Origin: an uncultured Marinobacter sp.
GTDB lineage: Bacteria > Pseudomonadota > Gammaproteobacteria > Pseudomonadales > Oleiphilaceae
NCBI RefSeq assembly: GCF_913055835.1
Contig: NZ_CAJXKQ010000014.1
Location: forward strand, 1 to 64,000
Length of the DNA stretch: 64,000 nucleotides
Reading direction: 5' to 3'
The number at the start of each line of letters is the position of its first letter. The first letter of the stretch is position 1. Below, piece after piece: positions 19,939 through 28,321 of this stretch. The notes beneath the pieces were generated by a model. That model was given only the letters and a program-made list of their open reading frames with translations. It did not search any database and had not been told where the DNA came from. The position numbers and the translations under genes are program-made.

Positions 19939-21543
19939 ATGCCACAGTCCTTCGAATACGATGTTCTCATTATCGGCAGCGGAGCTGCCGGCCTCACCGT
20001 CGCCCTCAATCTGCCAGAGCATCTGAAAGTCTGCGTGGTGAGCAAGGCCCAGATCAGCAGTGGCGCAACCCTCTGGGCGCAAGGAGGGATCGCTGCGGTT
20101 CTCGATGATCAGGACTCCACCGAAAACCACATCACCGACACTCTGAACGCTGGCGCAGGCCTATGCCATGAGGATGCCGTGCGCTTCACCGTGGAGCACG
20201 GCAAGGAGAGCATTGACTGGCTGATCGATTCCGGCGTTGATTTTACCCGGGACCGCGATGAGCATTACCACCTGACGCGGGAAGGCGGGCACAGCCACCG
20301 GCGCATCATTCACGCAGCCGATGCCACCGGCCATGCGGTTTCAACGACTCTGACGTCCCAGGCAGAAGCACGCCCAAACATCGAGCTCATGTCCGGTCGT
20401 GTGGCGGTGGACCTGATCACCAATCGCAAACTGTCCCTGCCGGGAAATCGATGTGTCGGTGCCTACATCCTGAATCTTGAAGACAACCACGTGGAGCTGT
20501 TCCGGGCACGATTCACGGTGATTGCTACCGGTGGCGCGTCCAAGGCATACCGCTACACAACCAATCCGGATGGGGCGTCCGGCGATGGCATCGCCATGGC
20601 ATGGCGTGCGGGCTGCCGGGTGGCGAACATGGAATTCAACCAGTTCCACCCGACCTGCCTGTATCACCCCCATGCGAAATCCTTCCTGATCACGGAAGCC
20701 GTGCGCGGGGAAGGTGGCTTGCTGAAGTTGCCGGATGGGTCCCGGTTCATGGACCGCTTTGACGAGCGCGGCGAACTGGCGCCCCGGGATATCGTTGCCC
20801 GGGCCATTGACCATGAAATGAAGCGCCTGGGTGCTGATCATCTGTACCTGGATATCAGTCACAAGCCCGCCGATTTTATCAAGCACCACTTCCCCACCAT
20901 CTACGAGAAGTGCCTGGGCTTTGGCATTGATATCACCCGAGAGCCCATTCCTGTGGTGCCTGCCGCCCACTATACCTGTGGCGGCGTCATGAGTGACGAG
21001 CGGGCCAGGACCGATGTCAATCAGCTCTATGTGGTGGGCGAAGCCGCCTTCACCGGCCTCCATGGTGCCAACCGCATGGCCAGCAACTCCCTGCTTGAAT
21101 GCCTCGTATACGGACGCGCTGCGGCGGCAGATATTGCTCGCCGGGAAGCCGACATTCCACCACCGCCGGAAGCCCCGGACTGGGACGAAAGCCAGGTCCG
21201 GGATTCAGATGAAGACGTGGTTATCTCCCACAACTGGGACGAGCTGCGACATTTCATGTGGGACTACGTGGGCATTGTGCGGACCACCAAGCGCCTGCAG
21301 CGGGCCAAACACAGGGTGGACCTGCTGTCTGCCGAGATCGGAGAGTTCTACAGCAATTACCGTGTCACCAACGACCTGCTGGAACTTCGTAACCTGGTCA
21401 CCGTATCAGACCTGATCATCTGTTCGGCACTGCAACGCAGGGAAAGCCGCGGATTACACTACACGCTGGATTATCCCGGCCTGCTCAATGAGGTCCGTGA
21501 TACCGTTCTGGTCCCCACGACCTACCGAACGCTCGCGCCCTGA
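19939..21543 (+). CDS. nadB: L-aspartate oxidase
   Basis: FAD enzyme that oxidises aspartate to iminoaspartate, the first step of de novo NAD synthesis. The N-terminal FAD-binding motif [16 protein letters not shown] is followed by the substrate-domain segment [40 protein letters not shown], and [12 protein letters not shown] near the active site. The ATG at 19939 ([10 protein letters not shown]) aligns with the family start; an in-frame ATG at 19918 would add 7 residues. About 534 aa. Divergent from rpoE, a conserved pairing. Confidence 0.95.
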   Translation: MPQSFEYDVLIIGSGAAGLTVALNLPEHLKVCVVSKAQISSGATLWAQGGIAAVLDDQDSTENHITDTLNAGAGLCHEDAVRFTVEHGKESIDWLIDSGVDFTRDRDEHYHLTREGGHSHRRIIHAADATGHAVSTTLTSQAEARPNIELMSGRVAVDLITNRKLSLPGNRCVGAYILNLEDNHVELFRARFTVIATGGASKAYRYTTNPDGASGDGIAMAWRAGCRVANMEFNQFHPTCLYHPHAKSFLITEAVRGEGGLLKLPDGSRFMDRFDERGELAPRDIVARAIDHEMKRLGADHLYLDISHKPADFIKHHFPTIYEKCLGFGIDITREPIPVVPAAHYTCGGVMSDERARTDVNQLYVVGEAAFTGLHGANRMASNSLLECLVYGRAAAADIARREADIPPPPEAPDWDESQVRDSDEDVVISHNWDELRHFMWDYVGIVRTTKRLQRAKHRVDLLSAEIGEFYSNYRVTNDLLELRNLVTVSDLIICSALQRRESRGLHYTLDYPGLLNEVRDTVLVPTTYRTLAP

Positions 21544-21583
21544 ACCAACGCCGACTGTTACACACGATTCAATGGAAAACACT

Positions 21584-21856
21584 ATGTCAGAGACACCCGA
21601 ATCGACCGAAAAAGCAGAATTCAACCGCCTGTGGTGGCACAGCCGCCGCGGGATGCTGGAGCTGGACAACCTCCTGATTCCATTCATGGAAGAGGCCTAC
21701 CGCGATCTCGATGCCGAGGATCAGGCCCGCTACAAGAAGCTGCTTACCTGCGAGGACAACGACATGTTCGAGTGGTTCATGCAGCGCAGCCGTCCGGCAG
21801 ATCCGGACCTTCAACGCATGGTCGACATTATCCTCAGACGTGTCCAACCGGATTGA
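21584..21856 (+). CDS. sdhE: FAD assembly factor SdhE (YgfY/CptB)
   Basis: Small helical protein that helps attach FAD covalently to the succinate dehydrogenase flavoprotein. The hallmark RGM motif is present in [15 protein letters not shown], with the conserved DNDMFEWFM in the second half. Length 90 aa from ATG 21584, which has GGAAA upstream. Its last 17 bases overlap the start of ygfX. In E. coli the pair was also described as the CptAB toxin-antitoxin system; SdhE as a flavinylation factor is the better supported role. Confidence 0.93.
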   Translation: MSETPESTEKAEFNRLWWHSRRGMLELDNLLIPFMEEAYRDLDAEDQARYKKLLTCEDNDMFEWFMQRSRPADPDLQRMVDIILRRVQPD

Positions 21857-22304
21857 GCTGACGCTCACCCCCTCCCTGCAGGTTGGCATTCTGGCAGTGC
21901 TGCCCTGGATGTTGCTGTTGGCGTTCGTGCTGATTGCGGCGTTGGCCGGCAAGGTCTGGCTACTCGTTGCAGCACCGATTGCACTGGGCGGCGCCGCGCT
22001 TGAGTACCGGGCCAGCGGGCTTCTCCTGGGAGGCCGCTCCGTCAATGGCCTTCTGATCGACCAGGGTGAAATGTACGCCAGATTTGAAGACCACCGGCAG
22101 GTGCAGGTGCTTCCGCTGGCGTCCAGCCGGATCTGGTCGGGACTGGCACTCTTGAAACTGCGGCCGGCAGGCACAAGATTCCAGTCTTACACCACAATAC
22201 TGCTGGCGCCGTCACCCGGCAGGCCGGGTAACGTTTCGGCAGAGGATTTCCGTCGCCTGAGGGTCTGGCTCAGACTGGGCCGATCCGGGCAACCATCCAC
22301 CTGA
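21840..22304 (+). CDS. YgfX (CptA)-like membrane protein
   Basis: Inner-membrane protein in the conserved position after sdhE. It starts at GTG 21840 ([11 protein letters not shown]), inside the 3' end of sdhE, and is 154 aa long. Two adjacent hydrophobic segments (about residues 16-35 and 38-58) are followed by a soluble part with WSGLALLKL and a C-terminal LRVWLRLG. In E. coli the homologue is named CptA/YgfX and was proposed to affect cytoskeletal proteins; sequence similarity across species is low, so the assignment rests on topology, length and the overlap with sdhE. Confidence 0.75.
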   Translation: MSNRIELTLTPSLQVGILAVLPWMLLLAFVLIAALAGKVWLLVAAPIALGGAALEYRASGLLLGGRSVNGLLIDQGEMYARFEDHRQVQVLPLASSRIWSGLALLKLRPAGTRFQSYTTILLAPSPGRPGNVSAEDFRRLRVWLRLGRSGQPST

Positions 22305-22325
22305 TTCACCGATCTGGAGCACACC

Positions 22326-23321
22326 ATGACCGACACAGACTCTTCTGTATCAGCCATTGCAGACTATCCGCTGGCCAACAGTGGCTGGGCGGTCCTCGAC
22401 GACCGGGTGGTAGTGCGTATCAGTGGCCCCGGCACCGACAAGTTCCTTCAGGGCCAGTTCAGCCAGAACCTGGACGAGGTAACCCCGGATCGCTCGCCGC
22501 GAGCGGCTGCAGCGACTCCCAAAGGGCGTGCCTACTGCCTTACCCGCATGGTTCGGGCCGGTGAAGATATCCTGATGGACTTTCCTTCCGAGCTGGCTGA
22601 CGACATCATCAGCCACTTGCGCAAATACCTGATGCTGTTTCGTGGAACGACCATGGAGCTGGCCCAGGAAACCAGGATTGTCGGGATTCTGGGTAATGAG
22701 CTGGCCGAAAAGCTCGCCGAAAATGCACTGGAAAGCCTCAAGGAACCAGGTGACTCCTGTGCACTCCGTGACGGCATCCTCGTGAAAACCCAGTCGACAG
22801 CAGAGGGCACTGCCCGCTATGAGTTCTGGCAAACACAAGACAGTGAAATAGTACTTCCCGCCAGCGCCCGGATACCAGTGACAGACTGGCAGGCCTCCGA
22901 GATTGCTGCGGGAGTCGCCTCACTCACCGCCGCCACCCAGGAATCCTTCGTACCACAGATGCTGAACTGGCAACACGTGGGCGGCGTGCATTTCAAAAAG
23001 GGTTGCTACACGGGCCAGGAAGTGATTGCCCGGATGCATTTCCTCGGGCAATTGAAAAAGAGCCTGTTCCGTTTCCGTATTGAACAGGCAGAAAACCTGC
23101 CAATTCCCGGAAGCGCATTGCTGGCAGGCGAACGTTCAGTGGGAGAGGTTGTGAACTCGGTAAAATATCGTGACGGCAGCGTAGAGCTACTCGCTGTTGT
23201 GCGCCACGATGCCGCCGATAGCCCTCTGCATCCGGATGGCATGCCGGAGGCGGCGCTGATGCCAATGCCACTGCCCTACCCGGTGCCCGAAAGGGAAAAA
23301 AGCGCACAATCAGATACATAA
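22326..23321 (+). CDS. ygfZ: YgfZ folate-binding Fe-S/tRNA-modification protein
   Basis: Folate-binding protein of the YgfZ/GcvT-like fold, required for full activity of several iron-sulphur enzymes including the tRNA methylthiolase MiaB. The signature KGCYTGQEVIARMHFLG, with its conserved cysteine, is intact near residue 225. Length 331 aa, typical. It lies 21 bases after ygfX, and its linkage to sdhE-ygfX is conserved in gammaproteobacteria. Confidence 0.93.
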   Translation: MTDTDSSVSAIADYPLANSGWAVLDDRVVVRISGPGTDKFLQGQFSQNLDEVTPDRSPRAAAATPKGRAYCLTRMVRAGEDILMDFPSELADDIISHLRKYLMLFRGTTMELAQETRIVGILGNELAEKLAENALESLKEPGDSCALRDGILVKTQSTAEGTARYEFWQTQDSEIVLPASARIPVTDWQASEIAAGVASLTAATQESFVPQMLNWQHVGGVHFKKGCYTGQEVIARMHFLGQLKKSLFRFRIEQAENLPIPGSALLAGERSVGEVVNSVKYRDGSVELLAVVRHDAADSPLHPDGMPEAALMPMPLPYPVPEREKSAQSDT

Positions 23322-23445
23322 GTTGACAGGCAAACGCGCCAGAATTTGCTATTTTGCTATGCAGTAGCTCACATATTTGATTGTTCGGACCGTGGCTCAG
23401 TTACTCTGGCCACCTATGAACTCTTTAAGCGGACCTTTATTGACC

Positions 23446-24279
23446 ATGTCGAATATTGTTGAAACCATCAAAGCCGATCTCAACGCAGCCATCGATAACG
23501 ACAAGCTGGTGCTCCCCACCCTTCCGGAGGTAGCCCTTCAGGTCAGAGACATTGCGCAATCCGAGGATTCTTCAATAGCCGATCTGGTCAAGGTCATCAG
23601 CAATGACACGGCCCTCTCCGCGCGCATCATCCGGGTAACCAACAGCCCGCTGTTCCGGGGCAGCCGCGCCATAGAAAACCTGAACATGGCGGTAAGCCGC
23701 CTGGGCATGGCCTACACCAGTAACCTGGCCATGGGCCTGGCCATGGAGCAGATGTTCCAGGCTACCTCGGACATGATCGACAAGCGCATGCGGGCCACCT
23801 GGCAGACCAGCACTGAAGTGGCCGGTGTCTGCCATGTTCTGGCGCAACACTACACCAAACTCAAACCTGACCAGGCCACGCTTGCAGGCCTCGTACACCT
23901 GATCGGTGTGCTGCCGATCCTGCGCTATGTGGAAGACCAGGATATCCAGATCAGCAGCATTATGCTGGACAACGTTGTGGATGAACTGCACCCGAAGATC
24001 GGGGCGACCATTCTCAAGAAGTGGGATTTCCCGAAGGAGCTCCAGAATGTGCCCCTGGAATACGCCAACTTCAACCGTGAGGTGCCGGCGGCGGACTATG
24101 CGGATCTGGTGATGGTGGCTAATCTGCAGCTGGTTGCGGGTTCGGAGCATCCGTGGACTGAGATGGACTGGACAAAGATTTCGGCGTTTGATCGTCTTGG
24201 GTTGGATCCGAATGTCGACATGAGCGAGGAAGAGGATCTGAACGCTCAGATGGAAGCGGCTATGGCGCTGCTTCAGTAA
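23446..24279 (+). CDS. HDOD-domain signalling protein
   Basis: Single-domain HDOD protein of about 277 aa. HDOD is a degenerate HD-hydrolase fold used in bacterial signalling and often linked to cyclic-di-GMP or motility. The recognisable start of the domain is LPTLPEVALQVRDIAQ, then VISNDTALSARIIRVTNSPL and a conserved AVSRLGMAYTSNLAMGLAM stretch. No GGDEF, EAL or receiver domain is fused. I chose ATG 23446 (MSNIVETIKAD); the frame opens earlier at TTG 23377 but no ribosome site supports it. Convergent with ung; a structured repeat fills the gap. Confidence 0.85.
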   Translation: MSNIVETIKADLNAAIDNDKLVLPTLPEVALQVRDIAQSEDSSIADLVKVISNDTALSARIIRVTNSPLFRGSRAIENLNMAVSRLGMAYTSNLAMGLAMEQMFQATSDMIDKRMRATWQTSTEVAGVCHVLAQHYTKLKPDQATLAGLVHLIGVLPILRYVEDQDIQISSIMLDNVVDELHPKIGATILKKWDFPKELQNVPLEYANFNREVPAADYADLVMVANLQLVAGSEHPWTEMDWTKISAFDRLGLDPNVDMSEEEDLNAQMEAAMALLQ

Positions 24280-24321
24280 TACCCTGTACTTCTTGCCCCC
24301 TCGCTTTTTGGTGGCTGGCGC

Positions 24322-24402
24322 GGGGGAGGTGAGTCTTTCCCTCGGGAAAAGAACTCGCTGCGCTCAGACACCTTTTCCTGTCGGGAAAGACTCACCGCCC
24401 CC
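24322..24402. repeat. Structured intergenic repeat, copy 1
   Basis: Outer arms 24322-24341 and 24383-24402 pair over 20 bases with one mismatch. Inside them a second stem, GGAAAAG/CTTTTCC, closes the 20-base loop AACTCGCTGCGCTCAGACAC, read on the plus strand. It fills the gap between the convergent HDOD gene and ung, so it could act as a two-way terminator. Copies 2 and 3 share the loop exactly but have different stem sequences. Confidence 0.85.
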
Positions 24403-24443
24403 ACACCGATCGAACCTTGGAAGGGCACTTCTTACCTGCCCTT

Positions 24444-25178
24444 TCAGCTTTTCTTGTATCTCTCGATTAGCTCAGCTTTGCTGGGCAGCGCCCAATTCAC
24501 CGTGGGCTTGCCCTGCTGCTGAAGCCAGTCGTTCGCCTTTGAGAAGTGCTTGCAACCGAAGAAGCCCCGGTAAGCGCTCAGTGGCGAGGGATGGGGGCCG
24601 TCGAGAACCAGATGTTTGTTGCGGTCGATGTGCTGGCCTTTCTTTTTGGCGTAGCTGCCCCAGAGCAGGAAGACGACGCCTTCCCGTTCGCGGTTGATGG
24701 TTTCGATGACTTTGTCGGTGAAGGTTTCCCAGCCTTTGCCCTGATGAGCGCCGGCCTGGCCCTGTACGACGGTTAGGACGCTATTGAGCAGCAATACGCC
24801 CTGTTCGGCCCAGGGTTGCAGGCAGCCGTGGTCCGGGGGGGCGATACCCAGGTCGTCCTGGATTTCCTTGAAGATGTTCACCAGCGAGGGCGGGATAGCC
24901 ACGTTCGGGCGCACGGAGAAGCACAGGCCATGGGCCTGGCCCGGGCCGTGGTAGGGGTCTTGCCCCAGGATGACCACCCTTACGTTTTCCAGCGGGGTGC
25001 TGTTGAGGGCGTTGAAGCAGTGCTGGCTGGCGGGGAACAGGACTTTGCCGGCCTGCTCCTCAGCGGCGAGGAAATCCGCCAAACCTTCCATGTAGGACTG
25101 GCGGAACTCTTCCGCGAGGTGTTCTTTCCAGCCCCGGTCGGGCCTGAGCTGGCTGGCCAGTACCTCAACCGGGCTCAT
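24444..25178 (-). CDS. ung: Uracil-DNA glycosylase
   Basis: Family 1 uracil-DNA glycosylase that removes uracil from DNA at the start of base excision repair. The water-activating motif GQDPYHGPGQAHGLCFSV and the DNA-intercalation loop HPSPLSAYRGFFGCKHF are both intact. Length 244 aa. It follows lysS by 3 bases on the minus strand and is the last gene of the prfB-lysS-ung run. Confidence 0.96.
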   Translation of the reverse strand: MSPVEVLASQLRPDRGWKEHLAEEFRQSYMEGLADFLAAEEQAGKVLFPASQHCFNALNSTPLENVRVVILGQDPYHGPGQAHGLCFSVRPNVAIPPSLVNIFKEIQDDLGIAPPDHGCLQPWAEQGVLLLNSVLTVVQGQAGAHQGKGWETFTDKVIETINREREGVVFLLWGSYAKKKGQHIDRNKHLVLDGPHPSPLSAYRGFFGCKHFSKANDWLQQQGKPTVNWALPSKAELIERYKKS

Positions 25179-25181
25179 GGA

Positions 25182-26717
25182 TTACTCCTCGTCTTTGCGG
25201 CTGTCGGCCTTGTGCTCCGGGCGCATGGCCGGGAACAGGATGACGTCGCGGATGGACGCTGAATTGGTCAGCAGCATAGCCAGGCGGTCAATACCAATGC
25301 CTTCACCGGCGGTAGGCGGCAGGCCGTATTCCAGGGCCATCACGTAGTCTTCGTCGTAGAACATGGCCTCGTCGTCGCCGGCGTCTTTCTCCGCCACCTG
25401 GGCCTGGAAGCGCTCGGCCTGGTCTTCGGCGTCGTTCAGCTCGGAGAATCCGTTGGCGATTTCGCGGCCGCCCACGAAGAACTCGAAGCGTTCGGTGACG
25501 AACGGATTGCTGTCTTTGCAGCGAGCCAGGGGCGACACTTCTTTCGGGTACTCGGTGATAAACGTCGGTTGCATCAGGCGATGCTCTGCCGTCGCCTCGA
25601 AAATCTCGATCTGGACCTTGCCCAGGCCCCAACCATCCTTGAGATGAATGCCAAGGTCTTTCGCAACCTGGCGGGCACTGGCATCGTCTGCCAGCTGCTC
25701 GGGCTTGATGTCCGGGTTGTAGCGCAGGATGGCGTCAACCACGGTCAGACGCTCAAAGGTTTTGCCGAAATCGTACTCGATGGTTTCTTCGCTGCCATCC
25801 GCCAGGGTGCGGCTGTTGACCACCGTGGTGGTGCCCAGCACTTTCTGGGTAATGGTGCGCAGCATGTCCTCGGTCAGATCCATCAGGTCGTTGTAGTCTG
25901 CGTAGGCCTGGTAGAACTCGACCATGGTAAATTCCGGGTTATGACGGGTGGAAAGCCCCTCATTGCGGAAGTTCCGGTTGATCTCGAATACCCGCTCGAA
26001 CCCGCCAACCACCAGGCGCTTCAGGAACAGCTCCGGGGCAATCCGCAGGTACATGTCGATGCCCAGGGCGTTATGATGGGTCACGAAGGGGCGCGCGGTG
26101 GCGCCGCCGGGGATCACCTGCAGCATCGGGGTTTCCACTTCCATGAAGTCCCGGTCGGTGAAGTACTGGCGCATGGCGCTGATGATCTTCGAGCGCGCAT
26201 AAAACACCCGACGGCTGTCCTCGTTGACCATCAGGTCAACATAACGATGGCGGTAGCGGGCTTCGGTATCGGTCAGGCCCTTGTGCTTCTCGGGCAGCGG
26301 ACGCAGGGACTTGGTGAGCAACACATACTCATCCATGGTCACGTAGAGGTCGCCCTTGCCCGATTTGGACAGGGTGCCACGCACACCTACGATGTCTCCC
26401 AGATCCCAGTGTTTGGTATCTTTCTGAACATCCTTGGAGGCATAGATCTGGATCCGGCCGGTCATGTCCTGAACCACTTTGAATGCCTTGCGATCGAGCA
26501 TCATGCGGCCGGCAATGGCCACCTTGATACCGAGGGACTCCAGCTCTTCCTTGGATTTATCACCATACTTCGCCTGCAGCTCGGCGGCGGTGGCGTCACG
26601 ACGGAAGTCGTTCGGGAAGGCATTGCCCTGGTCGCGCATCTCTGACAGCTTGGCGCGGCGCTCGGCAATCAGCTTGTTGTCCTCATGCTGTGCGGCATTC
26701 TGGGTTTGATCAGTCAT
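25182..26717 (-). CDS. lysS: Lysyl-tRNA synthetase, class II
   Basis: Charges tRNA-Lys. An N-terminal OB-fold anticodon-binding domain (including [17 protein letters not shown]) is followed by the class II core: motif 1 around [20 protein letters not shown], motif 2 [20 protein letters not shown], and motif 3 [15 protein letters not shown]. The length of 511 aa is standard. It lies 51 bases downstream of prfB, the common prfB-lysS pairing. Confidence 0.97.
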   Translation of the reverse strand: MTDQTQNAAQHEDNKLIAERRAKLSEMRDQGNAFPNDFRRDATAAELQAKYGDKSKEELESLGIKVAIAGRMMLDRKAFKVVQDMTGRIQIYASKDVQKDTKHWDLGDIVGVRGTLSKSGKGDLYVTMDEYVLLTKSLRPLPEKHKGLTDTEARYRHRYVDLMVNEDSRRVFYARSKIISAMRQYFTDRDFMEVETPMLQVIPGGATARPFVTHHNALGIDMYLRIAPELFLKRLVVGGFERVFEINRNFRNEGLSTRHNPEFTMVEFYQAYADYNDLMDLTEDMLRTITQKVLGTTTVVNSRTLADGSEETIEYDFGKTFERLTVVDAILRYNPDIKPEQLADDASARQVAKDLGIHLKDGWGLGKVQIEIFEATAEHRLMQPTFITEYPKEVSPLARCKDSNPFVTERFEFFVGGREIANGFSELNDAEDQAERFQAQVAEKDAGDDEAMFYDEDYVMALEYGLPPTAGEGIGIDRLAMLLTNSASIRDVILFPAMRPEHKADSRKDEE

Positions 26718-26768
26718 TTTGGCTCACTAGAAATCGGGTTGTCCGGGTTAGCGTGGCAAAGGCGCTGG

Positions 26769-27864
26769 TTACAGCGCCATCTTCAGGCTGGCTTCGATGA
26801 ACTTGTCAATGTCACCGTCCAGCACCGACTGGGTGTTACTGGTTTCTACCTTGGTGCGCAGATCCTTGATACGGCTGTCATCCAGAACGTAGGAGCGGAT
26901 CTGGCTGCCCCAACCGATATCGGCCTTGGCGTCCTCGGCTTTCTGCTTCTCGGCGTTGCGCTCCTGCATCTCACGCTCAAACAGCTTCGCTTTCAGCTGC
27001 TTCATGGCCTGATCCTTGTTCTGGTGCTGGCTTCGGCCAGCCTGACAGGCCACAACAATACCGGTGGGGTTGTGAGTCAGACGTACCGCCGACTCGGTCC
27101 GGTTAACGTGCTGACCACCGGCGCCGGACGCACGGTACACATCCACCCGAAGATCCGCCGGGTTGATTTCAATTTCGAAGCTGTCATCCACTTCCGGTGA
27201 CACGAACACGGAAGAGAACGAGGTGTGGCGGCGATTGCCGGAATCGAACGGGGACTTACGCACCAGCCGGTGAACGCCGGTTTCGGTACGCAACCAGCCA
27301 TAGGCATAGTCGCCCTGGATGTGAATGGTGGCACTCTTGATGCCGGCCACTTCACCTTCCATCAGCTCGACAATCTCGGCCTTGAAGCCCCGGCGCTCGG
27401 CCCAGCGCAGATACATGCGCAGCAGCATGTTGGCCCAGTCCTGTGCTTCGGTACCGCCGGAGCCGGCCTGGATGTCAAGATAGGCATTGTTGGCGTCCAT
27501 TTCACCGGAGAACATGCGGCGGAATTCGAGTTTCTCGAGCTCTTTATCCAGGCCCTCAAGATCGGACTCGATCTCGGCAACAGTGCCCTCGTCCTCTTCT
27601 TCTGCGGCAATATCCAGCAGGCCTTCGGCGTCTTCCAGGCCTGAGGTGAGGTTGTCGATGGTCTTGACGATCAGTTCAAGGTCCGCGCGCTCTTTGCCCA
27701 GAGCCTGTGCCCGCTCCGGGTCGTCCCAGACGCTTGGCTGCTCCAGTTCGCGCTCAACTTCGATCAGTCGCTCACTACGCTGATCGTAGTCAAAGATACC
27801 CCCTGAGCGCTTCAGTGCGCTCACGAAGCTCTTTAATCTTCGTCACAATGGGATTAATTTCCAT
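26769..27864 (-). CDS. prfB: Peptide chain release factor 2, programmed +1 frameshift
   Basis: Release factor for UGA and UAA codons. It is encoded in two frames: 24 codons from ATG 27864 end in an in-frame TGA (27792-27790), and a +1 shift at CTT-TGA-C continues with DYDQRSERL to give 364 aa, close to the 365 of E. coli RF2. The stop-recognition tripeptide SPF ([10 protein letters not shown]) and the catalytic GGQ ([16 protein letters not shown]) are present. The AGGGGG element three bases before the CTT codon is the known stimulatory internal Shine-Dalgarno. Low RF2 favours the shift, so the protein controls its own level. Heads the prfB-lysS-ung run. Confidence 0.96.
27790..27804 (-). promoter_or_regulatory. 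prfB programmed +1 frameshift site
   Basis: Minus-strand AGGGGG-TAT-CTT-TGA followed by C. This is the canonical RF2 autoregulatory slip site with the Shine-Dalgarno-like element at the usual distance. The zero frame stops at TGA and the +1 frame carries the rest of the protein. Confidence 0.95.
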
Positions 27865-28023
27865 GAAACCCTTACTCGCTCTAGAAAATGGAGAGTAAAA
27901 ACAGAGGCGGGATTCTACCGGAAATCCGTTTGTAAATCAGCCTGTGGGTTTCCGCAGCGGGTTAGGTTCTGACCTATGCTTGTGGGTTTTTAGGATTGTG
28001 TGCTGAGGGGCTGGCTCCGCGGA

Positions 28024-28095
28024 GGGGTGAGGTTTTCTTTCGTAAAAAGAACTCGCTGCGCTCAGACACCTTTTTACTGCAGAAAACCTCACCCC
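28024..28095. repeat. Structured intergenic repeat, copy 2
   Basis: Outer arms 28024-28038 and 28081-28095 are perfect 15-base complements. The inner stem GTAAAAAG/CTTTTTAC closes the same 20-base loop AACTCGCTGCGCTCAGACAC on the plus strand. Both stems differ from copy 1 yet remain paired. Confidence 0.85.
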
Positions 28096-28207
28096 ACCAC
28101 GCAGCCGAGAGACATCCCTGCTGGCCGCCACGACGCCTGGGCTTGAATGCACAGGCCGCGTTACTTATTGTTGAAGTTAATCTCACCATAGCCTGATCGG
28201 CCGGGGG

Positions 28208-28283
28208 CCGGGGGTGCTTTTTCTGCCGGGAAAAGGTGTCTGAGCGCAGCGAGTTCTTTTCCCAGAAGAAAAAGCACCCCCGG
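28208..28283. repeat. Structured intergenic repeat, copy 3 (inverted)
   Basis: Outer arms 28208-28224 and 28267-28283 are perfect 17-base complements, and pairing extends outward with two mismatches. The inner stem GGGAAAAG/CTTTTCCC closes the 20-base loop in reverse orientation to copies 1 and 2. It starts 38 bases beyond the recJ stop and could serve as its terminator. Confidence 0.85.
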
Positions 28284-28321
28284 CTCGCGGCCAGCCACCA
28301 GAACTAGCCGGCCCCGAGGAA

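Larger units (their letters stand above)
27865..28321. other. 457-base gene-free stretch between prfB and recJ
   Basis: Both flanking genes are on the minus strand. The stretch holds two oppositely oriented copies of the structured repeat (28024-28095 and 28208-28283). On the prfB side there is a TAGAAT -10-like hexamer at 27917-27912 with a weak CTGATT 17 bases upstream, which may be the prfB promoter. Short open frames in it overlap the repeats and look non-coding. Confidence 0.6.

Noticed and set aside
25569..26645. 358-aa open frame antisense to lysS
   Set aside because: lysS is complete on the other strand, and the antisense product has no family pattern.
27790..27864. prfB broken by a stop or frameshift
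   Set aside because: The in-frame TGA is in the canonical programmed +1 site with its internal Shine-Dalgarno element, so it is functional and not a sequencing error or pseudogene.
24322..28283. CRISPR array
   Set aside because: Only three scattered copies, in two orientations and separated by genes; no regular spacers and no cas genes.
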